Shown one piece after another: positions 1 to 7,817 of a DNA stretch of 64,000 bases. The stretch comes from Mycobacterium simulans. GTDB lineage: Bacteria > Actinomycetota > Actinomycetes > Mycobacteriales > Mycobacteriaceae. The stretch covers positions 252,639 to 316,638 of the forward strand of contig NZ_OCVX01000005.1 of assembly GCF_900232995.1 (NCBI RefSeq), read 5' to 3'. Made by a program: the position numbers and the translations under genes. The notes under the pieces are model-generated. The model searched no databases. It saw only the letters and a list, made by a program, of their open reading frames with translations, and had not been told where the DNA came from. Numbering within the stretch: position 1 is the stretch's first letter; each line of letters starts with the position of its first letter.

Positions 1-407
1 CGATCGGGCTGTTCGGCGATGGCGGCGCCGGAGGGGCCGGCGGCTTCGGCCAAAACAACGGCGGTATCGGCGGCGACGGCGGTGCCGGCGCCTTCCTCTT
101 TGGCTCCGGCGGTTCCGGCGGCAATGGCGGGTCGGCCGGAAACGGCACCGCCCTCGGCGGAGCAGGCGGGGCCGGAGGCAAAGCCGGGCTGATCGGCAAC
201 GGCGGCTCGGGTGGCTCGGGCGGGCAGTCGATCGATGGAATCGACCAAGGTGGAGACGGTGGCCGGGGCGGCGACGCATGGCTCATCGGCGACGGCGGTA
301 ACGGCGGCAGCGCCGGCACCGGCAAGGCTCCGGCAACTCCCGGTAGTGGCGGCAAGGGCGGAATGCTCATCGGCCAGAACGGACTGCCCGGGATGGGGCA
401 GGCCTAA
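1..407 (+). CDS. PE_PGRS family protein, C-terminal end (5' truncated by window)
   Basis: The frame beginning at base 3 reads without a stop to TAA at 405-407. It encodes about 134 residues built from Gly-Gly-Ala and Gly-Gly-Asn type repeats, which is the hallmark of the PGRS domain of mycobacterial PE_PGRS surface proteins. The protein ends in a short non-repetitive tail, MLIGQNGLPGMGQA, similar to the tails of other family members. The N-terminal PE domain lies outside the window, so membership rests on the repeat alone. The stop is 3 bp from the 3' end of the convergent penicillin-binding lipoprotein gene. A short overlapping reading frame at 211-414 is a shadow of this one. Confidence 0.85.
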   Translation, partial: IGLFGDGGAGGAGGFGQNNGGIGGDGGAGAFLFGSGGSGGNGGSAGNGTALGGAGGAGGKAGLIGNGGSGGSGGQSIDGIDQGGDGGRGGDAWLIGDGGNGGSAGTGKAPATPGSGGKGGMLIGQNGLPGMGQA

Positions 408-410
408 GCC

Positions 411-2222
411 TTAGGCGAGGAAGCCGGGCGGCAGCAATTCGAGCATCACTTTCGTCATCCGGACCGCGTATTCCGAGCTGCCACCACCGACAATCAATGA
501 CGCGAACGCGAGGTCACCGCGGTAGCCGGCGAACCAGGAGTGCGATCCGCCCGGGAATTCGGCCTCACCGGTCTTACCGAACACCTCGCCGCAGCTCGCG
601 ATCTCCTTTGCGGTGCCGTTGGTCACCACCAGCCGCATCATCGGCCGCAACGCATCGATCATTTTCGGTGTGATCGGCGTGCTGTCGCCTTCGACCTTCG
701 TCTGGCGGCCGGCGATTAGCTGCGGAACCGGGGTCTTGCCAGCAGCTACCGTGGCGGCCACCAACGCCATCCCGAACGGGCTGGCCAGCACCCTACCCTG
801 CCCAAAACCGTCCTCGGTCCGCTCGGACAGGTCCACCGTCGGCGGCACCGAGCCCGTCACGGTGGTGATGCCCTCGACCTCATAGTCGAGCCCGATCCCA
901 TAGCGTGCGGCCGCCTGCGTCAGACCGCGGGGCGGCAACTTGCTGCTCAGCTCGGCGAATGTGGTGTTGCACGAACTGGCGAACGCCCGCGACAACGGCA
1001 CCACTCCGAGATCGAAGCCGCCGTAGTTGGGAATGGTGCGGTGTCCGATGTCGATGTGGCCAGGGCAACCCATCATCGTGTTGGGGGTAGCCATATCGCG
1101 TTCGACGGCCGCGCCGGCGGTGATCATCTTGAACGTCGACCCGGGTGGGAACAGGCCGGTGGTGGCGATCGGGCCGTCGGCGTTGGCACCCGCGTTCTGC
1201 GCGATAGCCAGGATCTCTCCCGTCGACGGCTTGATCACGACAATCATCGCCTTGCCGCCGCGAGTATCCACGGCGTGCTGGGCGGCGTTCTGCACGGTCC
1301 GGTCCAAGGTGATGGAGATCGACGGCGCCGGCGAGGGCTCTACCTCGTGCAGCACCGCGACGTCGACGCCGTTCTGGTTGACGCTGACGACCCGCCAGCC
1401 CGCCTGGCCGTCGAGTTCGTCGATGACGGCCTTCTTCACCTCAGTCATCACGACCGGCGCGAAATGTGGGTCTGTCGGCAACAGCTCGGCCTGGGGTGTG
1501 ATGACCACCCCGGGCAGCTTGCCGATCGCCGGGAAGACCTTGTTGCTGTCGTCAGGAAGCAGCGTGACCAGGTCCATCGGCTGAGTCGCCGAGCTGGCCT
1601 GTTCGGCAAGCAACTGCGGGTCGTTGAGAGCGTCGTTAAAGGGCCGCAGCGCATCCACCACCGCGTGCGCCGTCCCGATCAGGTCCGGCCCCGCCTGAGT
1701 AGCGTCGAGCGCGTAGTGATACAGGTAGCCCGGCGCCAGCACATCGGTGCCGCCGAGTTCGTTCACCGAGGCGCGTCGCGGCGGGTCGGCCCGCAGCGCG
1801 AACGTCTGATGCTCCCCCAGCTTGGGATGCAACCCCGTGGTCGCCCAGCGGACCTCCCAGCGCCCCTCGTCACGGGCCATTTTCAGCTGCCCGTCGTAGC
1901 TCCACGTCCGGTTCTTGGGCAGATGCCAGGTGAAGCGGTATGCGACCGTGCCCACGTCTTCGGCGTACTTCGCGCTGAGGACCTGAGCATCCAAATGCGT
2001 CGCCTGTAGCCCTGCCCAGGCCGCGTTGAGCGCCTCGCGTGCCTCGTTGGGGTTGTCACTGAGCTGGGCGGCGGTCGCGGTGTCACCGACGGCGAGTGCG
2101 GCGAAGAACCTCTCGGCAGCTGGACCAGGACCTTCGGGCCGCGGGGTGCACCCTGGCAGTGCGGTAATCGCGACCAACAGCAAACACGAGGCGGTTGAGG
2201 CGAATGTTGTTCTAGTGACCAT
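411..2222 (-). CDS. Penicillin-binding lipoprotein (transpeptidase, Rv2864c type)
   Basis: This is a 603-residue membrane-anchored peptidoglycan D,D-transpeptidase. I chose the ATG at 2222 because it gives the same length and N-terminus as I recall for Rv2864c; the frame stays open to 2267. A signal peptide ends in a lipobox-like ALPGC (Cys25, with an unusual Pro at -2). An NTF2-like MecA N-terminal region follows, then the transpeptidase domain with the three penicillin-binding motifs: STFK (Ser362 nucleophile), SCN (417-419) and KTG (550). The family is related to class B PBP2a-like enzymes. In M. tuberculosis relFG sits just upstream; here the next gene is the acetyltransferase. Confidence 0.93.
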   Translation of the reverse strand: MVTRTTFASTASCLLLVAITALPGCTPRPEGPGPAAERFFAALAVGDTATAAQLSDNPNEAREALNAAWAGLQATHLDAQVLSAKYAEDVGTVAYRFTWHLPKNRTWSYDGQLKMARDEGRWEVRWATTGLHPKLGEHQTFALRADPPRRASVNELGGTDVLAPGYLYHYALDATQAGPDLIGTAHAVVDALRPFNDALNDPQLLAEQASSATQPMDLVTLLPDDSNKVFPAIGKLPGVVITPQAELLPTDPHFAPVVMTEVKKAVIDELDGQAGWRVVSVNQNGVDVAVLHEVEPSPAPSISITLDRTVQNAAQHAVDTRGGKAMIVVIKPSTGEILAIAQNAGANADGPIATTGLFPPGSTFKMITAGAAVERDMATPNTMMGCPGHIDIGHRTIPNYGGFDLGVVPLSRAFASSCNTTFAELSSKLPPRGLTQAAARYGIGLDYEVEGITTVTGSVPPTVDLSERTEDGFGQGRVLASPFGMALVAATVAAGKTPVPQLIAGRQTKVEGDSTPITPKMIDALRPMMRLVVTNGTAKEIASCGEVFGKTGEAEFPGGSHSWFAGYRGDLAFASLIVGGGSSEYAVRMTKVMLELLPPGFLA

Positions 2223-2379
2223 CGTTGCTGATGTTAAGAACTGTGACTTGGACATCGGCGCCGACACACCGAGACCGAACCGTTACGCGTGCCCACTCGT
2301 TTCGCCGGACGTCACGCCAGCGCGCGGTTGAGCGCCCAGCGTCACGCAAGAGCGGCGCTCACCCGGTTGGCGTATGGGG

Positions 2380-3234
2380 CTAGTCCAGTAGCACCGTCGC
2401 GAAGGTGCCGACTTCCCTGAAGCCGCCGCGGGCGTCCGCGGCACGGGCCCCCGTGTTGAAGCTGTTCACATACAGGCTCGCGATGCGCCCGCTACCCACG
2501 ATCACGGCAGCCAGCGTCGCGGTGCCGGCGGTGCCAATGCCCAGGCCCCGCCCCTCAGGGTGGACCCAGACGCCCTGGATCTGCCCGACGGCCGGAGATT
2601 GCGAACCCACCTCGGCCTTGAAGACGACCTGGCCATGCTCGAAGCGGGCCCAGGCACGCCCGGCCGCAATGAGGCTGGCCACCCGACGGCGATAGCCGCG
2701 GCCTCCGTCGCCGAGCCGCGGGTCCACACCCACTTCGCCGATGAACATGTCGACGGCGGCCACCAGATACGCGTCCAGTTCGTCGGGCCGGACCTGGCGG
2801 ACGCCCGGATCGATCGGGCAGCTGGGATGGGTGTTGATGGCCATGAGCGGTTGGTGGTCGCGCACGTCACGCGCCGGGCCCCAGGTTGACTCGAGCCGAC
2901 GCCACATCGGCAACACCAGATCCGCCCTGCCGACTAGTGACGAGCACCGCCGCGATGCGCTCATCGCCTCATCCGCGAATGCATTCAGATCGATTAGTCC
3001 GCCGCGCAGCGGGATGAGATTGGCTCCGGCGAAACATAGCGACTCCTGCGCGCCGCGAAGGGTCCACAGTTCTCCGCCAATCGAATTCGGTTCGATGCCG
3101 TAGTCTGCGACCCGCGCGGCGACCATGCACGATTCGACCGGGTCGTCGTCGAGTACCCGCCAAACGGCCGCCGCATCGCGCACCACGGACACCCGTCGCT
3201 CGCCAACCAGGCGCAAGATGGGCGGAGCCGACAT
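2380..3234 (-). CDS. GNAT-family acetyltransferase with DUF4081 domain (Rv2867c type)
   Basis: This 284-residue protein has an N-terminal DUF4081-like region and a C-terminal GCN5-type acetyltransferase fold. The acetyl-CoA pyrophosphate loop is visible as GRGLGIGTAG near residue 230, after the beta-4 segment GQIQGVWVHP. Substrate is unknown. Length and sequence match Rv2867c closely. Near the C-terminus the usual A-Y-x-R-x-GF helix reads AADARGGF, so the aromatic residue often used as general acid is Asp here. The gene is immediately downstream of ispG (37 bp), probably in the same transcript. Confidence 0.9.
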   Translation of the reverse strand: MSAPPILRLVGERRVSVVRDAAAVWRVLDDDPVESCMVAARVADYGIEPNSIGGELWTLRGAQESLCFAGANLIPLRGGLIDLNAFADEAMSASRRCSSLVGRADLVLPMWRRLESTWGPARDVRDHQPLMAINTHPSCPIDPGVRQVRPDELDAYLVAAVDMFIGEVGVDPRLGDGGRGYRRRVASLIAAGRAWARFEHGQVVFKAEVGSQSPAVGQIQGVWVHPEGRGLGIGTAGTATLAAVIVGSGRIASLYVNSFNTGARAADARGGFREVGTFATVLLD

Positions 3235-3271
3235 CTGGGGAACTCTCTGAAGGCAGTGAATTAGGCCACTA

Positions 3272-4435
3272 TTAGCTTACGGTCACAATAGGCGAACCGC
3301 TCGCTGTCGTGCCCGGATCGTTGTCGCCGATTTCTTCCGCGATTCGCAACGCTTCCTCAATCAGCGTCTCGACGATCTGCGCCTCGGGCACGGTCTTTAT
3401 TACTTCGCCACGCACAAAGATCTGGCCCTTGCCATTGCCGGAAGCCACGCCCAGATCCGCCTCGCGAGCTTCACCCGGACCATTGACGACACACCCCATT
3501 ACGGCCACCCGCAACGGCACGTCGAGACCGTCCAGACCGGCGGTCACCTCGTTGGCCAGGGTGTAGACGTCGACCTGCGCTCGACCGCACGAGGGGCAGG
3601 ACACGATCTCGAGCGAACGCGGCCGCAGATTCAGCGACTCCAGAATCTGACTGCCGACCTTGACTTCCTCGACCGGTGGGGCCGACAACGACACCCGGAT
3701 GGTGTCGCCGATGCCCTTGGACAGCAGTGCACCGAAGGCGACCGCCGACTTGATGGTGCCCTGGAAAGCGGGTCCAGCCTCGGTGACCCCGAGGTGCAGC
3801 GGGTAGTCGCACTGGGCGGCCAGCTGTTCGTAGGCGGCGACCATCACCACGGGGTCGTTGTGCTTGACGCTGATCTTGATGTTGCCGAAGCCGTGTTCCT
3901 CGAAGAGCGAGGCCTCCCACAGTGCCGACTCGACCAGCGCCTCCGGCGTGGCCTTGCCGTACTTGGCCATGAACCGCTTGTCGAGTGAGCCGGCGTTGAC
4001 ACCGATGCGGATCGGGATGCCCGCCTCGCCGGCGGCCTTGGCGACCTCGCCGACCCGGCCGTCGAATTCCTTGATGTTGCCCGGGTTCACCCGCACCGCG
4101 GCACACCCCGCATCGATAGCGGCGAAGATGTACTTCGGCTGGAAGTGGATGTCGGCGATCACCGGAATCTGGCTGTGCCGGGCGATCTCGGCCAGCGCGT
4201 CGGCGTCCTCCTGACGCGGGCACGCCACCCGCACGATGTCGCAGCCGGCGGCCGTCAACTCCGCGATCTGCTGCAGGGTGGAGTTGACGTCGTGAGTCTT
4301 GGTGGTGCACATCGATTGCACCGAGATCGGATAATCGCTGCCGACCCCGACGTTGCGGACCATCAGCTGACGCGTGCCGCGCCGGGGGGCAAGCGTGGGC
4401 GCCGGTGGCTGTGGCATGCCCAGGCCAATGGTCAC
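3272..4435 (-). CDS. ispG: 4-hydroxy-3-methylbut-2-enyl diphosphate synthase (IspG/GcpE)
   Basis: IspG converts methylerythritol cyclodiphosphate to HMBPP in the MEP isoprenoid pathway, using a [4Fe-4S] cluster in the cytoplasm. The 387-residue protein has a TIM-barrel N-terminal part (VQSMCTTKTHDV, VRVNPGNIK) and a C-terminal cluster-binding part with Cys280 and Cys283 (SCPSCGR), Cys315 and Glu322 (GCVVNGPGE). All expected ligands are present. It lies 22 bp downstream of rip1 and in the same cluster as dxr, an earlier enzyme of the same pathway. Confidence 0.97.
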   Translation of the reverse strand: MTIGLGMPQPPAPTLAPRRGTRQLMVRNVGVGSDYPISVQSMCTTKTHDVNSTLQQIAELTAAGCDIVRVACPRQEDADALAEIARHSQIPVIADIHFQPKYIFAAIDAGCAAVRVNPGNIKEFDGRVGEVAKAAGEAGIPIRIGVNAGSLDKRFMAKYGKATPEALVESALWEASLFEEHGFGNIKISVKHNDPVVMVAAYEQLAAQCDYPLHLGVTEAGPAFQGTIKSAVAFGALLSKGIGDTIRVSLSAPPVEEVKVGSQILESLNLRPRSLEIVSCPSCGRAQVDVYTLANEVTAGLDGLDVPLRVAVMGCVVNGPGEAREADLGVASGNGKGQIFVRGEVIKTVPEAQIVETLIEEALRIAEEIGDNDPGTTASGSPIVTVS

Positions 4436-4457
4436 TGTCAGTCCTTCTCTCTCGTAT

Positions 4458-5672
4458 CTATTGGAAAAGCCGGATCGGGTTGACCAGATCGGCGGTGACG
4501 GTCAATAGCATGTACCCGACGACCAAAACCAACACCACGTAGGTCGCCGGCATGAGCTTGAGATAGTTCACCGGCGCGGCCGCCACCTTGCCGCGAGCCA
4601 TCCGGATCATATTGCGGATCTTCTCGAAGACCGCGACGGCGATATGGCCGCCATCGAATGGCAGCAGCGGCAGCAGGTTGACGGCCCCCAGGATGAGATT
4701 CAGCTGGGCCAGGAAAAACCAGAACGCCACCCACAACCCGTGGTCGACGGTGTCGCCGCCGATGATGCTGGCACCGACCACGCTGATCGGGGTCTGCGGG
4801 TCACGCTGTCCGCCGCCGATGGCATGCATCAGCGCGCCAACCTTGGTCGGGATGGCGATCAACGCCTTGCCCACCTCGACAGTTAGGTCGCCGGTGAACG
4901 TAAGGGTGGCCGGTATCGCGGAGAACACGCCGTACTGCGTGGGCCCACTGTGCGGGGCACCGACCCCGATGGCGCCGACGGTGCTGGGCTCGAGGCGACT
5001 GCCCTGGGCGTTGGGGAGCCAGCGCCGGGTGGATTCGATAGTGACGTTGGTCGTGATCGTGGTGCCGTCACGCTCGACGACGATCGGAACGGTGCCGTGC
5101 AGTTTGCGCCCCGCGGCAGCCATGTCATCGAAGGTGGACACCGGGGTGTCACCGACCTTGACGACGACATCGCCGGCGCGGATTCCGGCCAGCGCGGCCG
5201 GCCCGGGGCCATTGCACTTTTCGAGCTGGCCCTGCGTCGTTTCCGATGCGACGCAGCCAGTTTCGCCGACCACGGCCTGGGTGGGCGGGTGCAGGTTCGG
5301 CAGCCCCCAGATCAGCGCGATGGCATAGATCAGCACCACACAGATCACGAAGTTCATCCCGGGCCCGGCGAACAGCACCGCGACGCGCTTCCAGGTCGCC
5401 TGCTTGTACATCGCGCGGTCACGTTCGTCGGGCGCAAGCTCCTCGACCGGGGTCATGCCGGCGATGTCGCAGAAGCCACCCGCCGGAATGGCTTTGAATC
5501 CGTACTCGGTCTCACCACGCCGGGTCGACCACAATGTGGGGCCGAAGCCGACGAAGTAGCGACGCACCTTCATGCCGGTAGCGCGCGCCGCCCACATGTG
5601 GCCGCACTCGTGCAGCGCCACCGAGATCATGATGGCGAGTGCGAACAGCACAATGCCGATAACGAACATCAT
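4458..5672 (-). CDS. rip1: Site-2 membrane metalloprotease Rip1
   Basis: Rip1 is an intramembrane zinc protease. In M. tuberculosis it cleaves anti-sigma factors, including the anti-SigK factor RskA, to release sigma factors. The protein is 404 residues from the ATG at 5672, the length I recall for Rv2869c; the frame stays open to 5840 but that extension reads into the dxr 3' end and is rejected. The first membrane helix carries HECGH (His21, Glu22, His25). Two PDZ-like segments occupy the middle, and LLPFDGGH near residue 340 supplies the third zinc ligand. Hydrophobic segments occur at both ends. The proximity to SigK-controlled antigen genes is notable. Confidence 0.95.
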   Translation of the reverse strand: MMFVIGIVLFALAIMISVALHECGHMWAARATGMKVRRYFVGFGPTLWSTRRGETEYGFKAIPAGGFCDIAGMTPVEELAPDERDRAMYKQATWKRVAVLFAGPGMNFVICVVLIYAIALIWGLPNLHPPTQAVVGETGCVASETTQGQLEKCNGPGPAALAGIRAGDVVVKVGDTPVSTFDDMAAAGRKLHGTVPIVVERDGTTITTNVTIESTRRWLPNAQGSRLEPSTVGAIGVGAPHSGPTQYGVFSAIPATLTFTGDLTVEVGKALIAIPTKVGALMHAIGGGQRDPQTPISVVGASIIGGDTVDHGLWVAFWFFLAQLNLILGAVNLLPLLPFDGGHIAVAVFEKIRNMIRMARGKVAAAPVNYLKLMPATYVVLVLVVGYMLLTVTADLVNPIRLFQ

Positions 5673-5691
5673 CAGCCAGTAAGGACCTTTC

Positions 5692-6933
5692 TCAAGTCGA
5701 GGCGTGGCGACCCGCTTCGCCCGGCTTCGCCGCGCTTGCGATCGCCACCGAAGCCATTCCAGAAACGCTTGCGGGGCTCGCTGTGGTGACCGCGAGCTGC
5801 GCCCGTTCCCGCGCCCAGCGCTGCGCGTCGAGTACGTCATCCACGGTAGCGGGTGAACCGGCCCATTGGTCGGCAGTGTGCAGCACGTCCGCGATTGTGC
5901 GGACGATGGCGGGGAACGGAATCCGGCGGTTGAGAAATGCCTCGGCCGCCTCCTCGTTAACGGCGTTGTAAATCGCGGTCATGCAACCGCCGACCTCGCC
6001 GGCGTACCGGGCCAGTTCGACCGCGGGGAAAACGTCGGTGTCCAGCGGCTCGAACTCCCAGACCTGCGGGTTAGTGAAATCACAGCAGGTGGCCGCGCCG
6101 GGTACCCGGTGCGGCCAGCCCAACGCCAACGAAATCGGCAACTTCATGTCCGGTGGGCTGGCCTGGGCGATGGTCGAGCCGTCGATGAAGGTGACCATCG
6201 AATGAATGATCGATTGCGGGTGTACCACCACCTCGATCCGGTCATAGGGGATGCCGAACAACAAGTGGGTTTCGATGAGCTCCAGACCCTTGTTGACCAG
6301 TGACGCGGAATTCAGCGTGTTCATCGGGCCCATTGACCACGTCGGATGGGCACCGGCCTGCTCGGGGGTGACGTGCGCGAGGTCCGCGGATGACCAGCCC
6401 CGAAACGGCCCGCCCGATGCGGTCAGCACCAGCTTGGCGACCTCATCGGGAGCACCGCCGCGCAGGCACTGGGCCAGCGCGGAGTGTTCGGGGTCGACGG
6501 GCACGATCTGACCGGGCCGCGCTGCCCGCAACACCAGCGGACCGCCGGCGACCAGCGATTCCTTGTTGGCCAGGGCCAGCCGGGCGCCCGTCGCAAGCGC
6601 AGCCAGCGTCGGACGCAGGCCCAACGCCCCGACCAACGCGTTGAGGACGACGTCGGCCTCGGTGTCCTCGACCAGCCGGGTGACGGCATCGGCGCCGCGG
6701 TAGGGAATGTCGCCGGCCCGTTGCGCCGCGTGATCGTCGGCGACGGCGATGTTGGTCCCCCCGGTCTCGGCACGTTGCCGCAGCAGCGTGTCGAGGTTTT
6801 TGCCCCCGGCAGCCAACCCGACCACCTCGAAGCGGTCCGGATTGGCGGCGATGACCTCCAGCGCCTGGGTGCCGATCGAGCCAGTACTGCCCAGCACCAG
6901 GACGCGCAGGCGGCCCTCGCTCGGATTGGTCAC
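5692..6933 (-). CDS. dxr: 1-deoxy-D-xylulose 5-phosphate reductoisomerase
   Basis: Dxr makes 2-C-methyl-D-erythritol 4-phosphate with NADPH, the committed step of the MEP pathway and the target of fosmidomycin. The NADPH site LGSTGSIG is at the N-terminus. LANKESLV, the Ser-rich loop TASGGPFRG, and HPQSIIHSM with the MGPMNTLNSA metal and substrate loops are all present. I chose the GTG at 6933 (413 residues, as in M. tuberculosis); an in-frame ATG at 6963 adds 10 residues. The last ~25 residues (GMASVAIASAAKPGEAGRHAST) are encoded by a copy of the GC-rich repeat that also occurs near 46.7 and 62.4 kb. Confidence 0.96.
   Translation of the reverse strand: MTNPSEGRLRVLVLGSTGSIGTQALEVIAANPDRFEVVGLAAGGKNLDTLLRQRAETGGTNIAVADDHAAQRAGDIPYRGADAVTRLVEDTEADVVLNALVGALGLRPTLAALATGARLALANKESLVAGGPLVLRAARPGQIVPVDPEHSALAQCLRGGAPDEVAKLVLTASGGPFRGWSSADLAHVTPEQAGAHPTWSMGPMNTLNSASLVNKGLELIETHLLFGIPYDRIEVVVHPQSIIHSMVTFIDGSTIAQASPPDMKLPISLALGWPHRVPGAATCCDFTNPQVWEFEPLDTDVFPAVELARYAGEVGGCMTAIYNAVNEEAAEAFLNRRIPFPAIVRTIADVLHTADQWAGSPATVDDVLDAQRWARERAQLAVTTASPASVSGMASVAIASAAKPGEAGRHAST
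5706..5746. repeat. Dispersed GC-rich repeat copy inside the dxr 3' end
   Basis: The stretch reads GCGACCCGCTTCGCCC followed by GGCTTCGCCGCGCTTGCGATC. It matches the core of the repeats at 46686-46797 and 62372-62560 almost base for base. Here it is translated as the tail of Dxr. Confidence 0.75.
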
Positions 6934-6959
6934 CTCATCATTGTGCCTCTCGCGGCAAC

Positions 6960-6986
6960 CCATCCGGTCCGCCAACGGCACCGAAT
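6960..6986 (+). promoter_or_regulatory. SigK-type promoter for mpt83
   Basis: CCATCC (6960-6965) and CGAAT (6982-6986) are separated by 16 bp. These match the -35 and -10 elements described for extracytoplasmic sigma factor SigK in M. tuberculosis, which drives mpt83, dipZ and mpt70. The predicted transcript start near 6993 leaves about 40 nt of leader before the ATG at 7034. The -35 element overlaps the alternative upstream start codon of divergent dxr (6963). Confidence 0.9.
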
Positions 6987-7033
6987 AGGAGATGCAAGCC
7001 CACGACAGGAGAGACAAGGGAGTCGGATCAACC

Positions 7034-7696
7034 ATGAAGGATTTGAAGCACAAGGCATGTGCCGCTGCCGGTGTCGGCGCGATCGCGGTCGCGGTGTTGG
7101 CAGGCTGTTCGAGCAACGGAGGGGTGGCCAGCTCCACCAGCTCCAAGCCGTCCGAACCGATGGCCACCTCGATGGCCGCGCCGCCGACGGCGAACCCATC
7201 GGCCAACCTCATCGGCGCCGGCTGCGCGAGCTACGCGGAGCAGGTGCCCAACGGACCCGGCTCGGTGGCCGGCATGGCACAAGACCTGGTGACGGTCGCA
7301 GCCTCGAACAATCCGCAGCTGACCACGCTCACCTCGGCACTTTCGGGCAAGCTCAACCCGCAGGTGAATCTGATCGACACCCTCAATGGCGGCCAGTTCA
7401 CCGTGTTCGCCCCCACCGACCAGGCGTTTGGCAAACTCGACGCGGCGACGATAGACCGTCTCAAGACCGACGCACCGTTGTTGAACAAGATCCTCACGTA
7501 TCACGTGGTGAGTGGACAGCTCAGTCCGGCACGGGTGGGCGGTCAGCACGCCACTGTGCAAGGCGGCACGGTAAATGTCGTAGGCGCAGGCAATGACCTC
7601 AAGGTCAACGACTCGGGCCTGGTCTGCGGCGGCGTGTCCACCGCCAACGCGCAGGTGTACATGATCGACACGGTGTTGATGCCGCCGGCGTTGTAG
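7034..7696 (+). CDS. mpt83: Cell-surface lipoprotein MPT83 homologue (fasciclin domain)
   Basis: This 220-residue lipoprotein antigen has the same length as MPT83. A signal peptide ends in a perfect lipobox LAGC (Cys25). A low-complexity Ser/Pro/Ala linker (to about residue 60) is followed by one fasciclin (FAS1) domain with the conserved blocks TVFAPTDQAF, LTYHVV and VYMIDTVLMPP. The ATG at 7034 was chosen over the upstream frame start at 6992 because it begins the signal peptide and has a purine-rich AAGGGAG about 12 nt ahead. A SigK-type promoter precedes it and a strong terminator follows. The FAS1 core is much more similar to the neighbouring mpt70 product than I recall for the M. tuberculosis pair. 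Confidence 0.93.
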   Translation: MKDLKHKACAAAGVGAIAVAVLAGCSSNGGVASSTSSKPSEPMATSMAAPPTANPSANLIGAGCASYAEQVPNGPGSVAGMAQDLVTVAASNNPQLTTLTSALSGKLNPQVNLIDTLNGGQFTVFAPTDQAFGKLDAATIDRLKTDAPLLNKILTYHVVSGQLSPARVGGQHATVQGGTVNVVGAGNDLKVNDSGLVCGGVSTANAQVYMIDTVLMPPAL

Positions 7697-7713
7697 CTCG
7701 CGGCAGTCGCTAT

Positions 7714-7743
7714 GGGCGGCCCGGCTCTGCCGGGCCGCCCTTT
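7714..7743 (+). terminator. Intrinsic terminator after mpt83
   Basis: A perfect 12-bp stem (GGGCGGCCCGGC, 7714-7725, with its complement at 7729-7740) has a TCT loop and is followed by TTT and a pyrimidine-rich run. It separates mpt83 from dipZ, consistent with dipZ having its own promoter. Confidence 0.88.
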
Positions 7744-7783
7744 CCTGCCTCTCAAAAGCTTTACCACGCAATAGGTTTCGTTC

Positions 7784-7810
7784 CCATCCGGTGCGGCTTC
7801 AGCTTCGAAT
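7784..7810 (+). promoter_or_regulatory. SigK-type promoter for dipZ
   Basis: CCATCC (7784-7789) and CGAAT (7806-7810) have a 16-bp spacer, identical in layout to the mpt83 and mpt70 promoters. A start 7-8 nt downstream would fall at 7817-7818, the first base of the dipZ ATG, implying a leaderless message. Confidence 0.9.
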
Positions 7811-7817
7811 AGTGGGT

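Noticed and set aside
1041..2009. 322-codon plus-strand frame antisense to the penicillin-binding lipoprotein gene
   Set aside because: Arg/His/Asp-rich composition is typical of a high-GC shadow frame, with no domain and a well-supported gene on the other strand.
7028..7771. 247-codon minus-strand frame across mpt83
   Set aside because: Fully antisense to mpt83 and its terminator, with no recognisable motif.
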